Shown here one piece after another: positions 1 through 12,017 of a stretch of DNA of 64,000 bases. The notes beneath the pieces were generated by a model. It did not search any database. It saw nothing but the letters and a program-made list of their open reading frames with translations, and had not been told where the DNA came from. The position numbers and the translations under genes are program-made. The DNA lies in contig WHVD01000072.1 in the NCBI GenBank assembly GCA_015178975.1, positions 371,135 through 435,134 of the forward strand. Direction: 5' to 3'. The DNA is from Hysterangium stoloniferum (Eukaryota; Basidiomycota; Agaricomycetes; Hysterangiales; Hysterangiaceae). Positions within the stretch are counted from its first letter, which is position 1. Every line of letters starts with the position of its first letter.

Positions 1-1844
1 TTCCAAAGAACCTTTGAAAAAATTATGCTAGCGTTCAACTGCGATGGTTACCGAGTTGAACCCATTTTTGTGCCCCGGTTTTCTTCCCAAGCTCGAAAAA
101 GGGTTTTTTATTATCTTTGTTATGCAGGGACCAAATCACCTAGAGACAGGGTACGTAGTGATTCAGTCGTCTGGACCAGAGCAGCTATGCTAAGGAACGC
201 CAGGGATATGAGACCAAGTGGCCCATGTGAATGGACAGTCGTAACATGAGGCATCTTCGAATCTTTCCGAGAAATATACGACATACTCCACAAGAGAACC
301 CTGAGATGTCGAGAGGCACATGCACCATGGGGGGCCGAAAGTGAACGGAGGGTAGAAGCACCGAAACACTAAGGTTCGATCGGAGTGTCAGATATACGAA
401 ACATGTGTTAACAGTACCTATTTGCTGACGACTAACATTTTCTCGGATTTATTTCAGAGCCTAAAGTATTGAATAACATCTGATAATAATAAAACCACTG
501 CCAGGATGTTTTATACAGATTTAGAGCGATGATTCGTGTCGGACGGCAGCTAATCACAGCTTGAGCGCATTTCTGCCGTCCTGCTCCGTGACATAGAAAT
601 TCTTATACTAAGTTGAAATAAATCGAAATCAATAATTGAAAGATCCTACCAATAAATATCCTACCGTTTTCTTGAGAGTCATTGTCGCAGCGTAGAAAAT
701 TGTATAGATTGTAGCAATGCGGTGCACTTTTTTTAGCGAACACCAGGGCCACTGTGGAGCAATTAAGTTAAGAATATTATCCAGTATTATGAGCTTAACT
801 CTAAGGAGCCAGGTTTCCACGTCTGACTGAAATGTCAGCTCAACAGGCGTTAGCGTGCGAAGTGGTTGCCGAGATGTCCAGAAACTGGGGCAAGGCTGAC
901 ATTTCTCGTGACGAAGAATCGAACAGTGTTATAGAAATGTGATTGGCGGGATAAAAGGATTGTACCCCGAGGACTATGTATATTGCAGCAGCGACAAGAA
1001 AGCGCCACAAAGATGCTGTTGTTGATCGGCGCATGTTACGAAGAATCTATCACAGTCACAATGTAGGTCTATCATTGGAAACTGCAGACATCGGTTAACA
1101 GGTGCCATTAAAACGGAAATGGCCATAGATACACAAAGGAATCTTGTAAACGGACAAATCGGATGCGTAAGACCACGCAAATAAGTAATGTCTTGGATTG
1201 CTTCAAGAAAGGGTTTCCTATTCTGGAAGGTCAACCTAAAAAAGTACAAGGAAAGATGTTATGTGACACAGAAAGGGCCAGTTAATCCAATAGGTTTCAT
1301 TGGGGAGATAATTGGGGAAAGCCAGCCACGAGGAAAATGTTATTGGAACATGTATCGGAAAGTTCCAGAGAAAGATTCGATCAGATATAAGTCAAAGTGT
1401 CATAAAGTACCCTGAACTTCTATGAATAAAAAATATTTCGTGAACGTGATCAGGTGGTGGTACACAGAACTCACAGGAAAAAATGATAGAATGAACATCA
1501 CATCCGACAATCGCTGAATGTCCTTGTAGAAGGGTGGAGTAGTGCAAATAGATTGTTCATCAAAGTTCTAAGTGTGTTATCTGAATCCTTAGACCAAATG
1601 AAGCGTTTCATGTCCCACGGAAATGGCCCGAGAATGAGTCTGCCAAATGTCAATGAATCTTCCTCCCACGGATGCGAGGGGTTTAAAAGTACCGATCCCT
1701 GCATTGCGAATGTATTATTTCACGTGGATAGACCGAAGTACGGATGACCCACGATGTACCGGAGAAAAATGGTGGAGCGATGGAAAGCCAGGAAGAACAT
1801 GAGTCAGAGGGCATACGTTGTCGGCATTTCCTTAAGTGATTGAT
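1..1844. other. No gene recognised
   Basis: Only short overlapping reading frames occur here, on both strands, with no domain, splice pattern or motif I recognise. I see no tRNA and no clear repeat. It may be decayed transposon sequence or plain intergenic DNA. Confidence 0.5.
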
Positions 1845-2509
1845 GTGAATTAATAAATAGAACGTATACTTCCAGATAATGGAAGATGGTTAGACGGAAA
1901 AATATCACTCAGTCTACAAGCGTTAGGGACCCAGGTGCCGACACTTGCCCCTTGGGCCCAGTCTCAACCAACATACTTTACTGGCGAAAGACAGCGCCAG
2001 ATGACGTATGTGTGAATAAAGTGGAGCATACCGTGCTTCCTTGGCCATCAACAGTGTGCCTGTGTAGATAGGAGTCAGAGTATGTGTCCGTGAAACGTCA
2101 TAATGCAAGGCGCACCTTACGATCTATTTAGGTGCGATATGCATTCATATAGATGAATAGAGTGTATACTTACAGATAAAGAAAGATGATCAGGCGGCAA
2201 ATTCCATCACTCAGTCTACAAGTGTTAGGGACAGGTACTAGAAAATATTTGCAATTAATATATATTAACAAACTGAATGGTGTTCCTGATATGAATATCA
2301 ACTGACACATGCCCCTTGGGCCCAGTCTCAACCATCATACTTTCCTGGCGAAGGAAAACGCCAGATGACGTATGCGTGAATAAAGTGGAGAATACCGTGC
2401 TTCCTTGGCCATCAACAGTGTGCCTGTGTGGATAGGAGTCAGGGTATGTGTCCCATGAAACGTCATAATACAAGGCGCACCTTAGGATCGATTTTGGTGC
2501 GATATGCAT
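1845..2509. repeat. Local direct duplication of about 0.3 kb
   Basis: Two direct copies lie head to tail, at about 1845-2143 and 2144-2509. Both contain the lines around CACTCAGTCTACAAG, CCTTGGGCCCAGTCTCAACC, and CATCAACAGTGTGCCTGTGT, and both end in a stretch beginning AAGGCGCACCTTA. The second copy carries an extra AT-rich stretch of about 60 bp near 2236-2300. No coding potential is shared between the copies, so this is a non-coding duplication of unknown origin. Confidence 0.75.
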
Positions 2510-5154
2510 GTCGTCATAGGTGGTTATTTACTAGTAATAAGTTATTAATCCTTAATATGGTGATATCAAGGTATTTTTCACCTTGTCATGTATTTAAAAG
2601 AGTCAGGGACAAGGAACAGGCCGGAGAACTGCTCAAAACCATGCGAGGAATAATATCTGCCACTGATGGGCTGGTTAACGCAATGATATACCAGTCCGTA
2701 ACGGAAATATTTCATACGTTTAACACCACAAAAAAACACGTACTTTCATGGTCCTTAACGATGTGGACATCGCTGTTCTTGTGAAGTGACATCATTGGAA
2801 CCACCAAAACGTGCTTGTCAACAAAGCGCCCTCTGATTACACTTGACATGACAGTGACACGTTTGAAAATGCTTAAAATAATCTCAAAAAGAAATGGGAC
2901 TCATTGTGATAGATTGATGCCGATACTCTGTTGAAGATCAATGACGAAAGTAGGTCATGCAAAGCGGACGACGCCAGGTCATTGTTCCATCGGCCCCAAA
3001 CTGATCAGAATCCACTACTGGCGCTTTTGTGCCACAAAAACTTTCCCAAGGAGATGAACTGTAAGAAATGAATTTTATTTTTGAACTAAATCTTAATTAA
3101 AATAGACATTTTAGATCACACAAAAATGGAATTAAAGATAACCTTTAGTTTGAACTTAATTCAATGTCAGTAAGTATCACATCTTGTTTCAATATTGTGC
3201 ATGCCAAAATATACCCAAAAATGACATTTAAGCAGCATCTTGTGAATACACAAATTAAGTCATTAAAGGCAATATTAGAAGGAAATAATAGTTGACAATT
3301 AGATGGATTTTTGTGGGGCCAAAAAGTATGACATTTCGAATCTACTTTGGGAAGTACTTAAATCCCATTCCTAAAGGCGACCTTTTATGATGTCCTTGGG
3401 AAAAGAAATAGCAATGAGATTTTTGAGGCCATCAAAACGAGTCATTTAGGAACCGGATTTGCCGGATTTACCTCCGGAAATGGGTTGCCATACGACTTGT
3501 TGTGATATATTCTAAAACCTGATTGCTAGCAATATTTTTTTTTTTTGAAGTGGGTCACAGAAGAAAACTTCTGGAAATGGCATAGGTACCAATGAAGTAA
3601 GCACAATCGGTAGTTTGTAATATCATTGCTCTGATCATCTTCTGCTGTGAAGCAATCTCACCCAGATCCGCAGCCTGCTTCAAGCACAATGGTGTAAATG
3701 CCCCTCATTGACTCCAGGAGCTATTTTATACGATCATCACGATCCATCTGAGCAAAAGCAGCCTGCTATGCACATTCAGTCATTATGCATCAACTTTGTT
3801 GGATAAATAATTCGCATTGGGAATGTGAGAGAGGGTACTCCAAGCCATTTTAGCATATGGATGAATCTGTGGAAGATGGATGAAGACAGATAGATTAGAG
3901 AAATATCATGATTCAATACCTCCGCAACTTTCTCCCCCACCATTGTAAAAGCCTTGATCTTCTCTAACAATACAGGCCACGCAACACTCGGAGATGGCAT
4001 GCTCGACACATCAACTAATGGAGAGATCTACTAACCGGATGGCAACATGGGCAGCGACTTTATTTTCTTGAGATGACCATGACCGGTAGCATTCGTGGCG
4101 GCATGCATCATCTGGGGGGTGTCGGCAACTGCTGGGGAGGCCCCTGTGCATAATACTGTGAACGGCAGGGTGGTCGCTAATTGTTGCGAGGAAGAGGGGC
4201 CATCAGTCCTCATGAGATCCCGATTTATAACTGGAATGTGTTCTAGTGTCGGGATAAAAACAGACTTGCAAAAATAGAGATATAAGATGATTGATCAGAT
4301 CGGATATTTAGTCTTGAAAGAGTTTAGCAGGAAGCAGAGAGAGGGTACTAATACGTATCTCTAATTACAACATGTGTGATGCGTGCCATTGTCATGACGG
4401 TATGCGAATGGCTGATCAGACAGATGTTGCCAGTTGGTAAGACTTGAAAACGTCTAAACCAGTCTAGGATAGCTTGAATGCAATACGATGTTTGTCAGCT
4501 CAGATTTTGGCGGTAATTGTGCTAGGCGGCAGCAAGATATAGTAATAATGAATTTAAATAAAAAATATCTGGTATTGATGATTAAGTTCCAGTTTATGAA
4601 AACATTTCTAAGGCTTCATGGGGGAAGGGGAAGTCTGGGGATGATCATGCCTGTGCACTGGCTGCTAAGTACATATTCTTGTCATATAGCATCATAATGG
4701 TGATATATAATGGTTGATAGAATCAGTATCAATTAATTGGGTGCTTTTGGTCCCTTTGCCAGCTGCTTGCTCTGAAGAGGTCTCTGCAGAATTCTAGAGT
4801 ATGATATTATATGAGAGTATATTGGTGAAACAACAGTTAGGGGTTATTTCGAGGAAACTTTAGGCATTACCAAGGCTAGGATATGCTAGTAGTGCTTTTT
4901 CACCACCTTGCACTTTCAGCCTTCACTCTCATCATTCTGTATCCTCCATTACCCTAATTTAATGCTTACATACTGTACATTCCTTTGCAGGTTACGTATA
5001 AGTCAGATAATCCCTGGATACTACCAGCATGGCTGCAAGTGTTAGAAGTGATGCTTGACACAGATTGAATTTTCTCTACAGTTGTTGAATAATAGTTGTA
5101 ATACTTCTACTATGTCAAGTAACAAAGTATCTGTTAAAAGTGAAGAAAATGAAT
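2510..5154. other. No gene recognised
   Basis: AT-rich DNA with scattered frames of fewer than 120 codons. None resembles a known family, and no structured RNA or mobile-element terminus could be identified. Confidence 0.45.
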
Positions 5155-5225
5155 GGCCAGACTGGGGATTGAACCCAGGGCTTCTGCATATATAGCAGGG
5201 GTGTTAACCATTACACCACCTGACC
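5155..5225 (-). tRNA. tRNA-like gene or tRNA pseudogene
   Basis: On the minus strand a 71-nt cloverleaf can be drawn. The acceptor GGTCAGG pairs with TCTGGCC, allowing two G-U pairs. The D arm contains TAATGGTTAA between GTG and CAC. The T arm is CTGGG-TTCAATC-CCCAG. The anticodon stem CTGC/GCAG closes a TATATAT loop. The loop has A where U33 is expected, which gives a nominal UAU anticodon, and the fifth anticodon-stem pair is missing. The body resembles fungal Asp/Glu-type tRNAs, so a decayed or transposed tRNA copy is at least as likely as a working Ile(UAU) gene. Confidence 0.55.
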
Positions 5226-5807
5226 CTGGGAAGCACTGCTAGCATTACTCAATCTAACAGTATCAATTCACCCTGATGATGAAATGTGAGGCCATATTAG
5301 GATACAAAGGCTCATGAATGATTATGTCAAAAAGATCTTGGAAAGGTTTAATGATTAGATACATAATATGGAGACAGACCAACTAAAATACAGATTTTCT
5401 GACTGATTCCCCTTGCTTCTTTCATTGCCCTTTTTGTGCCTTTGAATGCCAGTCAATGACCATTATATGACTTAAGAATGGGATCATGTATGAAATAATG
5501 AATGATGTCAATCTGAGAAAAGTTGAAGGTTAAGTTGAAGAATGTCAAAATTGTCAAAAAATTGTCAAGTCAAAGAGTTGAAAAGTTGTTGGGAAGTTTG
5601 TCAGGACTGGTCTTGTGACAGCTGTGACAATGCTGCTACTCCTGTTAAGAACACATTGTCTCAGGATATGATTACAACAATGTCCCATTGGCTAAGCATA
5701 TCAAGTAATAATGCCAGTGTTGGGTGAGGATCTTTTAGGCAGATTTTGTACTTCTTATATATCCCACTCAAGGTCAGAGCAAAGGAAGATAATCTTCAGG
5801 GATATGA
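5226..5807. other. No gene recognised; left flank of the copia relic
   Basis: Non-coding stretch between the tRNA-like sequence and the copia relic. The last five bases (5803-5807, TATGA) are the left target-site duplicate of that element. Confidence 0.5.
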
Positions 5808-6122
5808 TGTAACAAATGTAATATCTACCATAAAGAAAATAATGAATTAATACTATTGTTGAAAAATGAACTAGAGATGGGGTAATGTACCTCAGTCAAT
5901 GCACAGTGTGAATCAACTGAGGTATAGTCTAATAACCTTAGCTGTTCTTATACAAAGTTCAAGGGTGAGAAAATAAGTGGCAAACAATATCAGAGAAATA
6001 TAGGATATGGTGATTGAAGAATGGTTGTAAGACACAATTGGTACCTTGTACCCTATGGTATGGTATAATGGCTTTGGTCGTTCTCATGATCAGGAGCATG
6101 CAATACCCCCTTAACTACAACA
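5808..6122 (-). repeat. 3' LTR of the copia relic
   Basis: 315 bp, TG...CA in element orientation. It matches the copy at 10519-10825 over its full length with scattered substitutions and small indels, and a third copy at 32923-33234. A short purine run in element orientation (6123-6131 reads CTCCCCTGG on plus) abuts it and fits a polypurine tract. Confidence 0.88.
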
Positions 6123-6125
6123 CTC

Positions 6126-7430
6126 CCCTGGCTGAGCAGGCTCACATAAATAGAGTAAGACACATTGTTTCTTGTGCACTGAATGAACAAGCAGTTTAGT
6201 GAACACATTGGTGAGATTACTAGCTGATGCTACATGGTGCACCTTGATATTGCCATCCTTGACCAAATTGCAGATATAGTGATAACAAAATACATTATGC
6301 TTAAAATTCTTTGTGAGTGATAGCACTAGTGTTGTTGTTCCAAATGAGTACCAGTCAAGGTTGTGGGTATCCTATTTCTTCCATTGCTGAATACATCCAT
6401 AGGATCTGTTTTATCCCTCTTGTGAGTGCCATATACTCAGCCTCTGTGGTCAAGAGGCTACCATGGGTTGATACTGTGTTCCACACACCATCAGCCCACC
6501 TGCCTGGATAAAAATGTGTTCAGAGCATGAATGGCAGCTGTCTAAGTCCCCCCCATAATCTGCATCCACATACCCCACTGGTTTGAGGTCTTTATAGTTC
6601 CTCCCATAAGTAATTCCATAGTCAATAATACCCTTAATATACATAGTGTAGGACATAATTTAGGGTGTTCCAATGCAGTCGTCCTGGATTCAATGTGAGC
6701 TTTGAGAGCATAGATATTGCAAAAGACACATCCAGTCATGTTGTGATTTGGGGATGCATGATAGAGCTGAGCAGTCCATGATATGGTTTATCAGCCATGA
6801 ACATATGATCCTCTTTTGTGGCTGGTGCCATTTCAGGTGTGAGAATGAGGCCAGGTGACAGAGGAGTACTTCTGGGATTACAATCTGCCATCCCAAATCT
6901 GCGGAGAATGTGCTTGAGATATGTACCCTGTGATATGTGGATTGTCCCAGCCATTCTATATCCCTGTCAATCTGAATTCCAAGGACCAAATTGGCATTGC
7001 TCAGATCATTCATTTTGTATGCCCACCCTAACTCTTCTTTGGCTCGATTGGCCTCCTCTTTCGATGATGATATTCCCATTGTATCATCAATGTACATAGG
7101 TACTTGTTATCATGATGTTCCTGTTAGCATGTCTTGACTGAATGGTGGAGTCTACTCTAGACCTGTAATACCCCAGCTCCCTCACTTCTTTATCCAACAC
7201 TTCTGCCCAATTGTATGCTCTGTCCATAGTCCTGTATAATGCCTTGTTGGCACCCTATCTTTCCATCTACTGTTACTCCATCTGGTAGTTCAATATAAGT
7301 GATTGCCTGTGGATGGGAGTTCAGGTAAGCTGCCATGTAGTCAATTTGCCATACCTCAATGTCCATTGCCACTGTGATTGCAAGGTTCATATGTAGTGAC
7401 TCATACCTAACCACAGAGGTGTATGTTTGA
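6126..7430 (-). pseudogene. Ty1/copia reverse transcriptase and RNase H relic
   Basis: Minus-strand frames read in order as the copia RT/RNase H region. They are an RT start with VWQIDYMAAYLNS and YIELPDG (about 7290-7350), the active-site motif YIDD (near 7090), LRRFGMADCNP with STPLSPG (about 6850-6925), the RNase H motif VGYVDADYGGDLD (about 6550-6590), and a C-terminal stretch ending VFTKLL (about 6200). The pieces fall in different frames and contain stops, so no enzyme can be made. RT copies element RNA into DNA and RNase H degrades the RNA strand. The family call rests on several motifs in the right order. Confidence 0.85.
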
Positions 7431-8481
7431 AGAAATCCACTCCATAATTTGCATGAAACCCTTTGCTACCAGACATGCCTTACATGTGACCAGGTTACTG
7501 TCACCATTATATTTGTTGGAAAAGGTCTACCAGGTTTTGATTAGGTGAGCATCAGTGGGAGGGTCAATAATGTCCCAATTGTTGCATTCTTTCATGACTG
7601 CTAGCTCCTTCATAATTGGGTCTGCTCAGATATCAGGGTGTGTCATAGCCTTGGTGTAGGGAGTAGGAAACCAGTAGTTTTGTGGTCTAGCAGCTCATTC
7701 ACAGGTGTATTAGTGTGGAAAAAATGTTGACTATGTTAGCACCTCCTGATATATAAATCCTCATCTGCTGCCCAACCCAAGCTGCACCTCCCTTTTTCAC
7801 TTCCTTAGTCATTCACTCAGATGCCTGTGAATTGAGCACTGCTTGAGTGGCTGCGCATGCACATGTGGACCAATGTAGTAATACAGGGTCTGACAATGTG
7901 GTGAGGACACTTGTGATTGTATCCTTGGGGATATCCTTGGGCAGATCACTGATGGTTGTGTCTTGATTCACTGACCCATCAGAGGACAGTTCATGTGCAT
8001 GTGATTCCTCTTCATTTGATGAGTTAGCCAATGTTTTATGACCTGCTTTCCTATGGCATCTATTGTTACATCATGTTACATCATGCATTGTTAGCCTGGT
8101 GATGACATCCACTGATGTCCTTTTCTCATAAAGCATGCTGATGTACATATATGGACCATTCCCTGGGCATTGACCCTAAGTATGGAACTTGGAATCATCA
8201 AATGTGCTCCCCTGTCTAATTGCTCTCTCCCATGCCTCCTGAAGCATAGCAAAGTGGGATGTTACATTGTTGCCATCTATGTGTCTAATAGATCAGAGTT
8301 CATTGTCAGTGTTGAGGTGGCCAATGTCAGAAATGGCATCATATGTGGTAATGAGTGCAGCCTAAGCCTCTGCTGTGGTGTGTGTTGACTTAATTCTGAA
8401 GCTAAGAGGGTTCTTGACATTAAGAGTGATCATACTTTTGTGTAGGCATCACATTGTACCCATTCATCTAGTGTTGGTGTC

Positions 8482-9304
8482 TGTTAGGGTATGTACACAA
8501 TGGGTTTCCGGAGAAACCTGCGGAATATCTGGTAGGACTTGGCTTCAGCTTATAGGCTGCACCCTCGTGAGATCCTGTTGTCCAATTTCAGACGGGCAGA
8601 TGGGAATCCCAGAGAGTCTGGGCGGGGTTCATGGTTGAGGGGTCGTAGGTCAGAGGTTGTGGGTCGAGAGGTCAGAAGTTGAGATAAATAAGAGAGATAG
8701 ATGCACCGGAGCCTGTGGGCTCCGACTAGCATGAGTGGTATAATTCAAATAGGAGTTTAGAGTGGAAAATGTATTAGATTACTGGGGGGAATCTAAGCTG
8801 ATTTTCTGACTGGATTGTATGTACAACATCTGCCAGACTATATAGACCATGGAATGAATGACATACCAAATCCAGTAATAATGAAACAAAACTAGCAAAA
8901 CATAAAACGAGAATAGTAAACACCAAATTTGGTGTTAGGAACGGGACAGAATGGAGCAGAGTCCAAATTGTGACAAATCATAAACCATAATGGGAAATGG
9001 AGTGGGAGCAGAGTCCGAATCGTGACAGGTCATTTGACTAAAACAGGAATGGGGCTCTGTTAGAGGGATGATGGGTTTTCTGAGTGGGGTCTGGTGACTG
9101 ATGCGTGGGACAGAGTCAGACATAGACAGGGATGGAGTCCAGTGGGTATTCCAGTGACTGATACACAACGTAATGAAGTCAAATGTAGACAAGTCTGATG
9201 TACAGAGTCCAGCAGGAATTCCAGTAAACTGACAATTGGTGTGTATAGGGCACAGGTGCGTATAAGTTAGTGCCCGGAGTCTGGTGGGAATTCCGGTCGT
9301 AACA
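8482..9304 (-). repeat. Solo LTR of the gypsy family (LTR-A), minus orientation
   Basis: 823 bp, starting TGTTAGGG and ending CGTAACA on plus, flanked by the 5-bp duplicate GTGTC at 8477-8481 and 9305-9309. It matches the reverse complement of the LTRs of the 13145-23983 element, including the TATA region and the sequence ATTTTCTGACT (8801-8811). Many former CpG sites read TG or CA. A single LTR with its own target duplicate shows insertion followed by LTR-LTR recombination. Confidence 0.92.
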
Positions 9305-9315
9305 GTGTCATAGAC

Positions 9316-10098
9316 TGTTACGACTGGACAATCCCACTGGACTCCGGGTACTAACCTGTATGCCGCCATGCCCTACACGCAATTGTCTGTTTATAGGATT
9401 TCCCGCCAGGACTCCGTTACGTCAAGACTTGTTACATTCGACCTCATTATGACACATATCAGTCACCGGACTTTCCCTGGACTCCGTCTCTGTCTATGTC
9501 CATCTTCGTTCCACGCATCAGTCACTGGACCCTGCTCAGAATCCTGTCACTGCTCTAATCTTGAGCCCTGTTCCTGTTTTAGTCAAATGACCTGTCACGA
9601 TTTGTACTCTGCTCCCGCTCCATTTCCCATTTTGGGTTATGCTTTGTCACGATTTGGACTCCGCTCCATTCCGTCCTGTTCCTAACACCAATTTGGTGTT
9701 TACTATTCCCGTTTTATGTTTTGCTCACTTCGTTTCATTATTACTGGATTCGGTATGACATTTACTCCACGGTCTATTTAAACTGGCAGATGTTGTACAT
9801 ACAATCCAGTCAGAAAATTAGCTTAGATTCCCCCCAGTAATCTAATACATTTTCCGCTCTAAAACCCTACTTGATTCACACCGCTATCTATCTCTCTCAC
9901 CAGTCTTGACTCACAACCCACGACCTCTGACTTACAACTCACGACCCACGACCCCCACCCAGACTCCCCGGGATTCCCGTCCACCTGTCTGAAATTGGAC
10001 AACATGATCTAGCGAGGGCGCAGCCTATAAGCTGAAGCCAAGTCCTACTGGATATCCCGCAGGTTTCTCCGGAAACCCACCCTGTACGTATCCTAACA
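9316..10098 (+). repeat. Solo LTR of the gypsy family (LTR-A), plus orientation
   Basis: 783 bp, TGTTACGACT...ATCCTAACA, flanked by TAGAC at 9311-9315 and 10099-10103. It carries the same TATA region and AGTCAGAAAAT (9808-9818) as the complete element. Its target duplicate differs from that of the neighbouring LTR, so this was a separate insertion. Confidence 0.92.
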
Positions 10099-10518
10099 TA
10101 GACCTCCAATAGATTGTCACTGTTTGTGCCATTGAAATTTGGGGTTTGTAATATCACCACAAAGGTCACCATGCACTCTGTGAGTGTTTGCTGCAGATAA
10201 GGTCATTTCTTTCCAGGAGTACCATTGGCTCCCATTGGAACATTTGTCAGCTGGAAACTGAAAAAGGGCCAGTTGTGCAGACATATTCAGGTATAATTTT
10301 GGCTCATATTTCAGTGTGACACAGCCTTTTAGTAATGCTGTATATGTTGGCTTTTGGTTTGGGTTCATATCAGAAAAGAAAAATGTTTAGTTCAGTTTCA
10401 GTTCAGATTTTCAGTGTGACACATCCTTTCAGTAATGCTGTACATGTGTCAGCCTTCTCATTTGGGTTCTAATCAAAGAAAATGTCTGATTCAGCAATGT
10501 GGGTTGGGACCCATGACT

Positions 10519-10825
10519 TGTAACACATGTAATATCTACCATAATGAATTAATACTATTATTGAAAAATGAACTAGAGATGGGGTAACATACCTCAGTTG
10601 ACATCCAGTGTGAATCAACTGAGGTATAGTCTAATAACTTGGCTGTTCTTATATGAAGTTTAAGGGTGAGAAAATGAGTGGCAAACAATATTGGAGAAAT
10701 ATAGGACATGATGATCAAAGAATGGTCATAAGACACAATCAGTAACTTGTAACCCTGTAGTATGGTATAACAGCCTTGGTTGTTCTCATGAGTAAGAAGT
10801 ATGTGATAGCCCCTCAACTACAACA
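10519..10825 (-). repeat. 5' LTR of the copia relic
   Basis: 307 bp copy matching 5808-6122, at the upstream end of the minus-strand element. The outer flank is TATGA (10826-10830), identical to that at 5803-5807. Confidence 0.88.
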
Positions 10826-10830
10826 TATGA

Positions 10831-11274
10831 TGAATTGAAGCTTCTGTGATGATCTTTCCCAGATAGTTCAATCTTCTGATCTATTTCCTGCCTCTGGAAC
10901 TTTACTAGTTCCCAGAAATTCCAAATTTTGATCCTTGTTCCATATTTGGTAACTTGTCTGTTGATGAGTATTTATTTGTTTCCTTATTATGTTCCTGATT
11001 TGAAATCCCTATCCTAATTCATCTTATTGTGATCTTAGTTTGTAATACAATTACAAGGAAGCCTATATTAGTTCTGCAGGCTTGTACTTATAACTCAGGT
11101 CTGAAATTGACTTAGTTAGCTTATTCCTCTTCTCTTTCTATATGCTCAATATCTGGAACTCTTCAGAACTCCAAATATCCATAAACTCTTGGTGTAGATC
11201 AACCTTCTGAAATTAAGGACACTCCAAACATTTGTATAGGGGCAGAGTACATACATAAGCTGAAGCCAAGTCCT
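10831..11274 (+). repeat. LTR-B fragment
   Basis: This stretch matches, with many transitions, the reverse complement of the solo LTR at 56809-57372 and the copy in 24100-25290. Shared parts include CCTTGTTCCATATTTGGTAA, the TTGTAATACAATTA region, the ATGCTCAATATCTGGAACTC region and the conserved ATAAGCTGAAGCCAAGTCC block at its right end. It stops there because another LTR begins. Very low CpG suggests great age. Confidence 0.65.
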
Positions 11275-12017
11275 TGTTACAACCGTGTCGCAACCCAAAG
11301 ATAACCAACAATGCTACAGTATCACCTCAAGTTATCATCACATCTTCATATCGGCCACTGTCGGTAAACCCAACACTGATGTACACCCTCATGGTGATCA
11401 AACCCCACTACAGCCCCTGTCAAATTATACTTGTACTATCTGGTTATACTCTGATATGTCCCTTTATCCTTTGATAATCTGTTTATTCTATGTCTCACCT
11501 ATGCCTGTATATACATACTGTGGACTGTTTCCTTTTGTGTAGTTATCACCCTAGGTTATTCATGGCCTCTGACTTTATTGTAACCTTCCTGTTCTTGGTC
11601 AAGTTTATTTGTCATTGGGACATTTCCTTAGTTAGTATTTTCTAGATGCCAATAACCCATATATAAACCACTGTGATGTATATAGCTACTGTATTAAGCA
11701 ATGAGAATATCGACTGAGATACACCTCTAGTCTCTGACTCCACCATCTGATTTCATGGCCTCCACATTCCAATGCCATCCAATTTCACAACCCAACCTAC
11801 ATTTACAACTTTGACCTCAACTCCAATATTCATCACTTTGGTTTCCAACTGTTCACAAACAGCTCGGTTTCCGATCACTGAGTATTACCCTATACATTTG
11901 AAATTTAAGGAGGTTTGATGGTACCTTTGTGAGGGTGCAGCACATATGTAAGCTGAAGCCAAGTCCTTCCATTTGGTCCCCATCAGTTCCCTGAACCTCC
12001 TGTTCCAGTTCTTAACA
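11275..12017 (+). repeat. Third LTR-like sequence (LTR-C), probable
   Basis: Starts TGTTACAACCG directly inside the conserved block of LTR-B and ends near CTTAACA (12017). It holds a TATA-like CATATATAAACC (about 11660-11671) and a copy of the conserved U5-like block at 11931-11968 in the same order as in LTR-A. No matching target duplicate was seen, so the right border is uncertain. Confidence 0.45.

Larger units (their letters stand above)
7740..10370 (-). pseudogene. Copia gag and linker relic, split by two solo LTRs
   Basis: Upstream of RT on the minus strand, gag-like sequence can be followed from about 10370 to 10104 and, after the two LTR insertions, from about 8476 to 8060. It includes NGTNSDNLLEVYDTN across the insertion point, then TTYDAISDIGHLN and LQEAWERAIRQG, and MLYEKRTSVDVITRL. 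This is the usual copia gag arrangement of helices before a zinc knuckle. The acidic segment at 7813-8031 (HELSSDGS, DLPKDIPKD) resembles the linker before RT. Stops and shifts are frequent. Protease and integrase are missing between gag and linker, which suggests an old deletion. Confidence 0.65.
5808..10825 (-). mobile_element. Ty1/copia retrotransposon, internally deleted and decayed
   Basis: The element is on the minus strand and bounded by two related LTRs (5808-6122 and 10519-10825) that begin TG and end CA. Both outer sides carry the target-site duplicate TATGA (5803-5807 and 10826-10830). Inside, on the minus strand, are gag-like sequence, then a linker, then Ty1/copia reverse transcriptase and RNase H with many frame breaks. 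No protease or integrase could be found: gag runs almost directly into the linker before RT. Two solo gypsy LTRs (8482-10098) are inserted in gag. Without them the element is about 3.4 kb, short for copia. CpG is almost absent, as expected for an old methylated copy. Confidence 0.88.

Noticed and set aside
2428-2784. 118-codon frame on plus
   Set aside because: Begins inside the local duplication and has no family resemblance; likely chance.
9305-9315. Paired inverted LTRs as one composite palindromic element
   Set aside because: Each LTR has its own different target duplicate, which shows two independent insertions.
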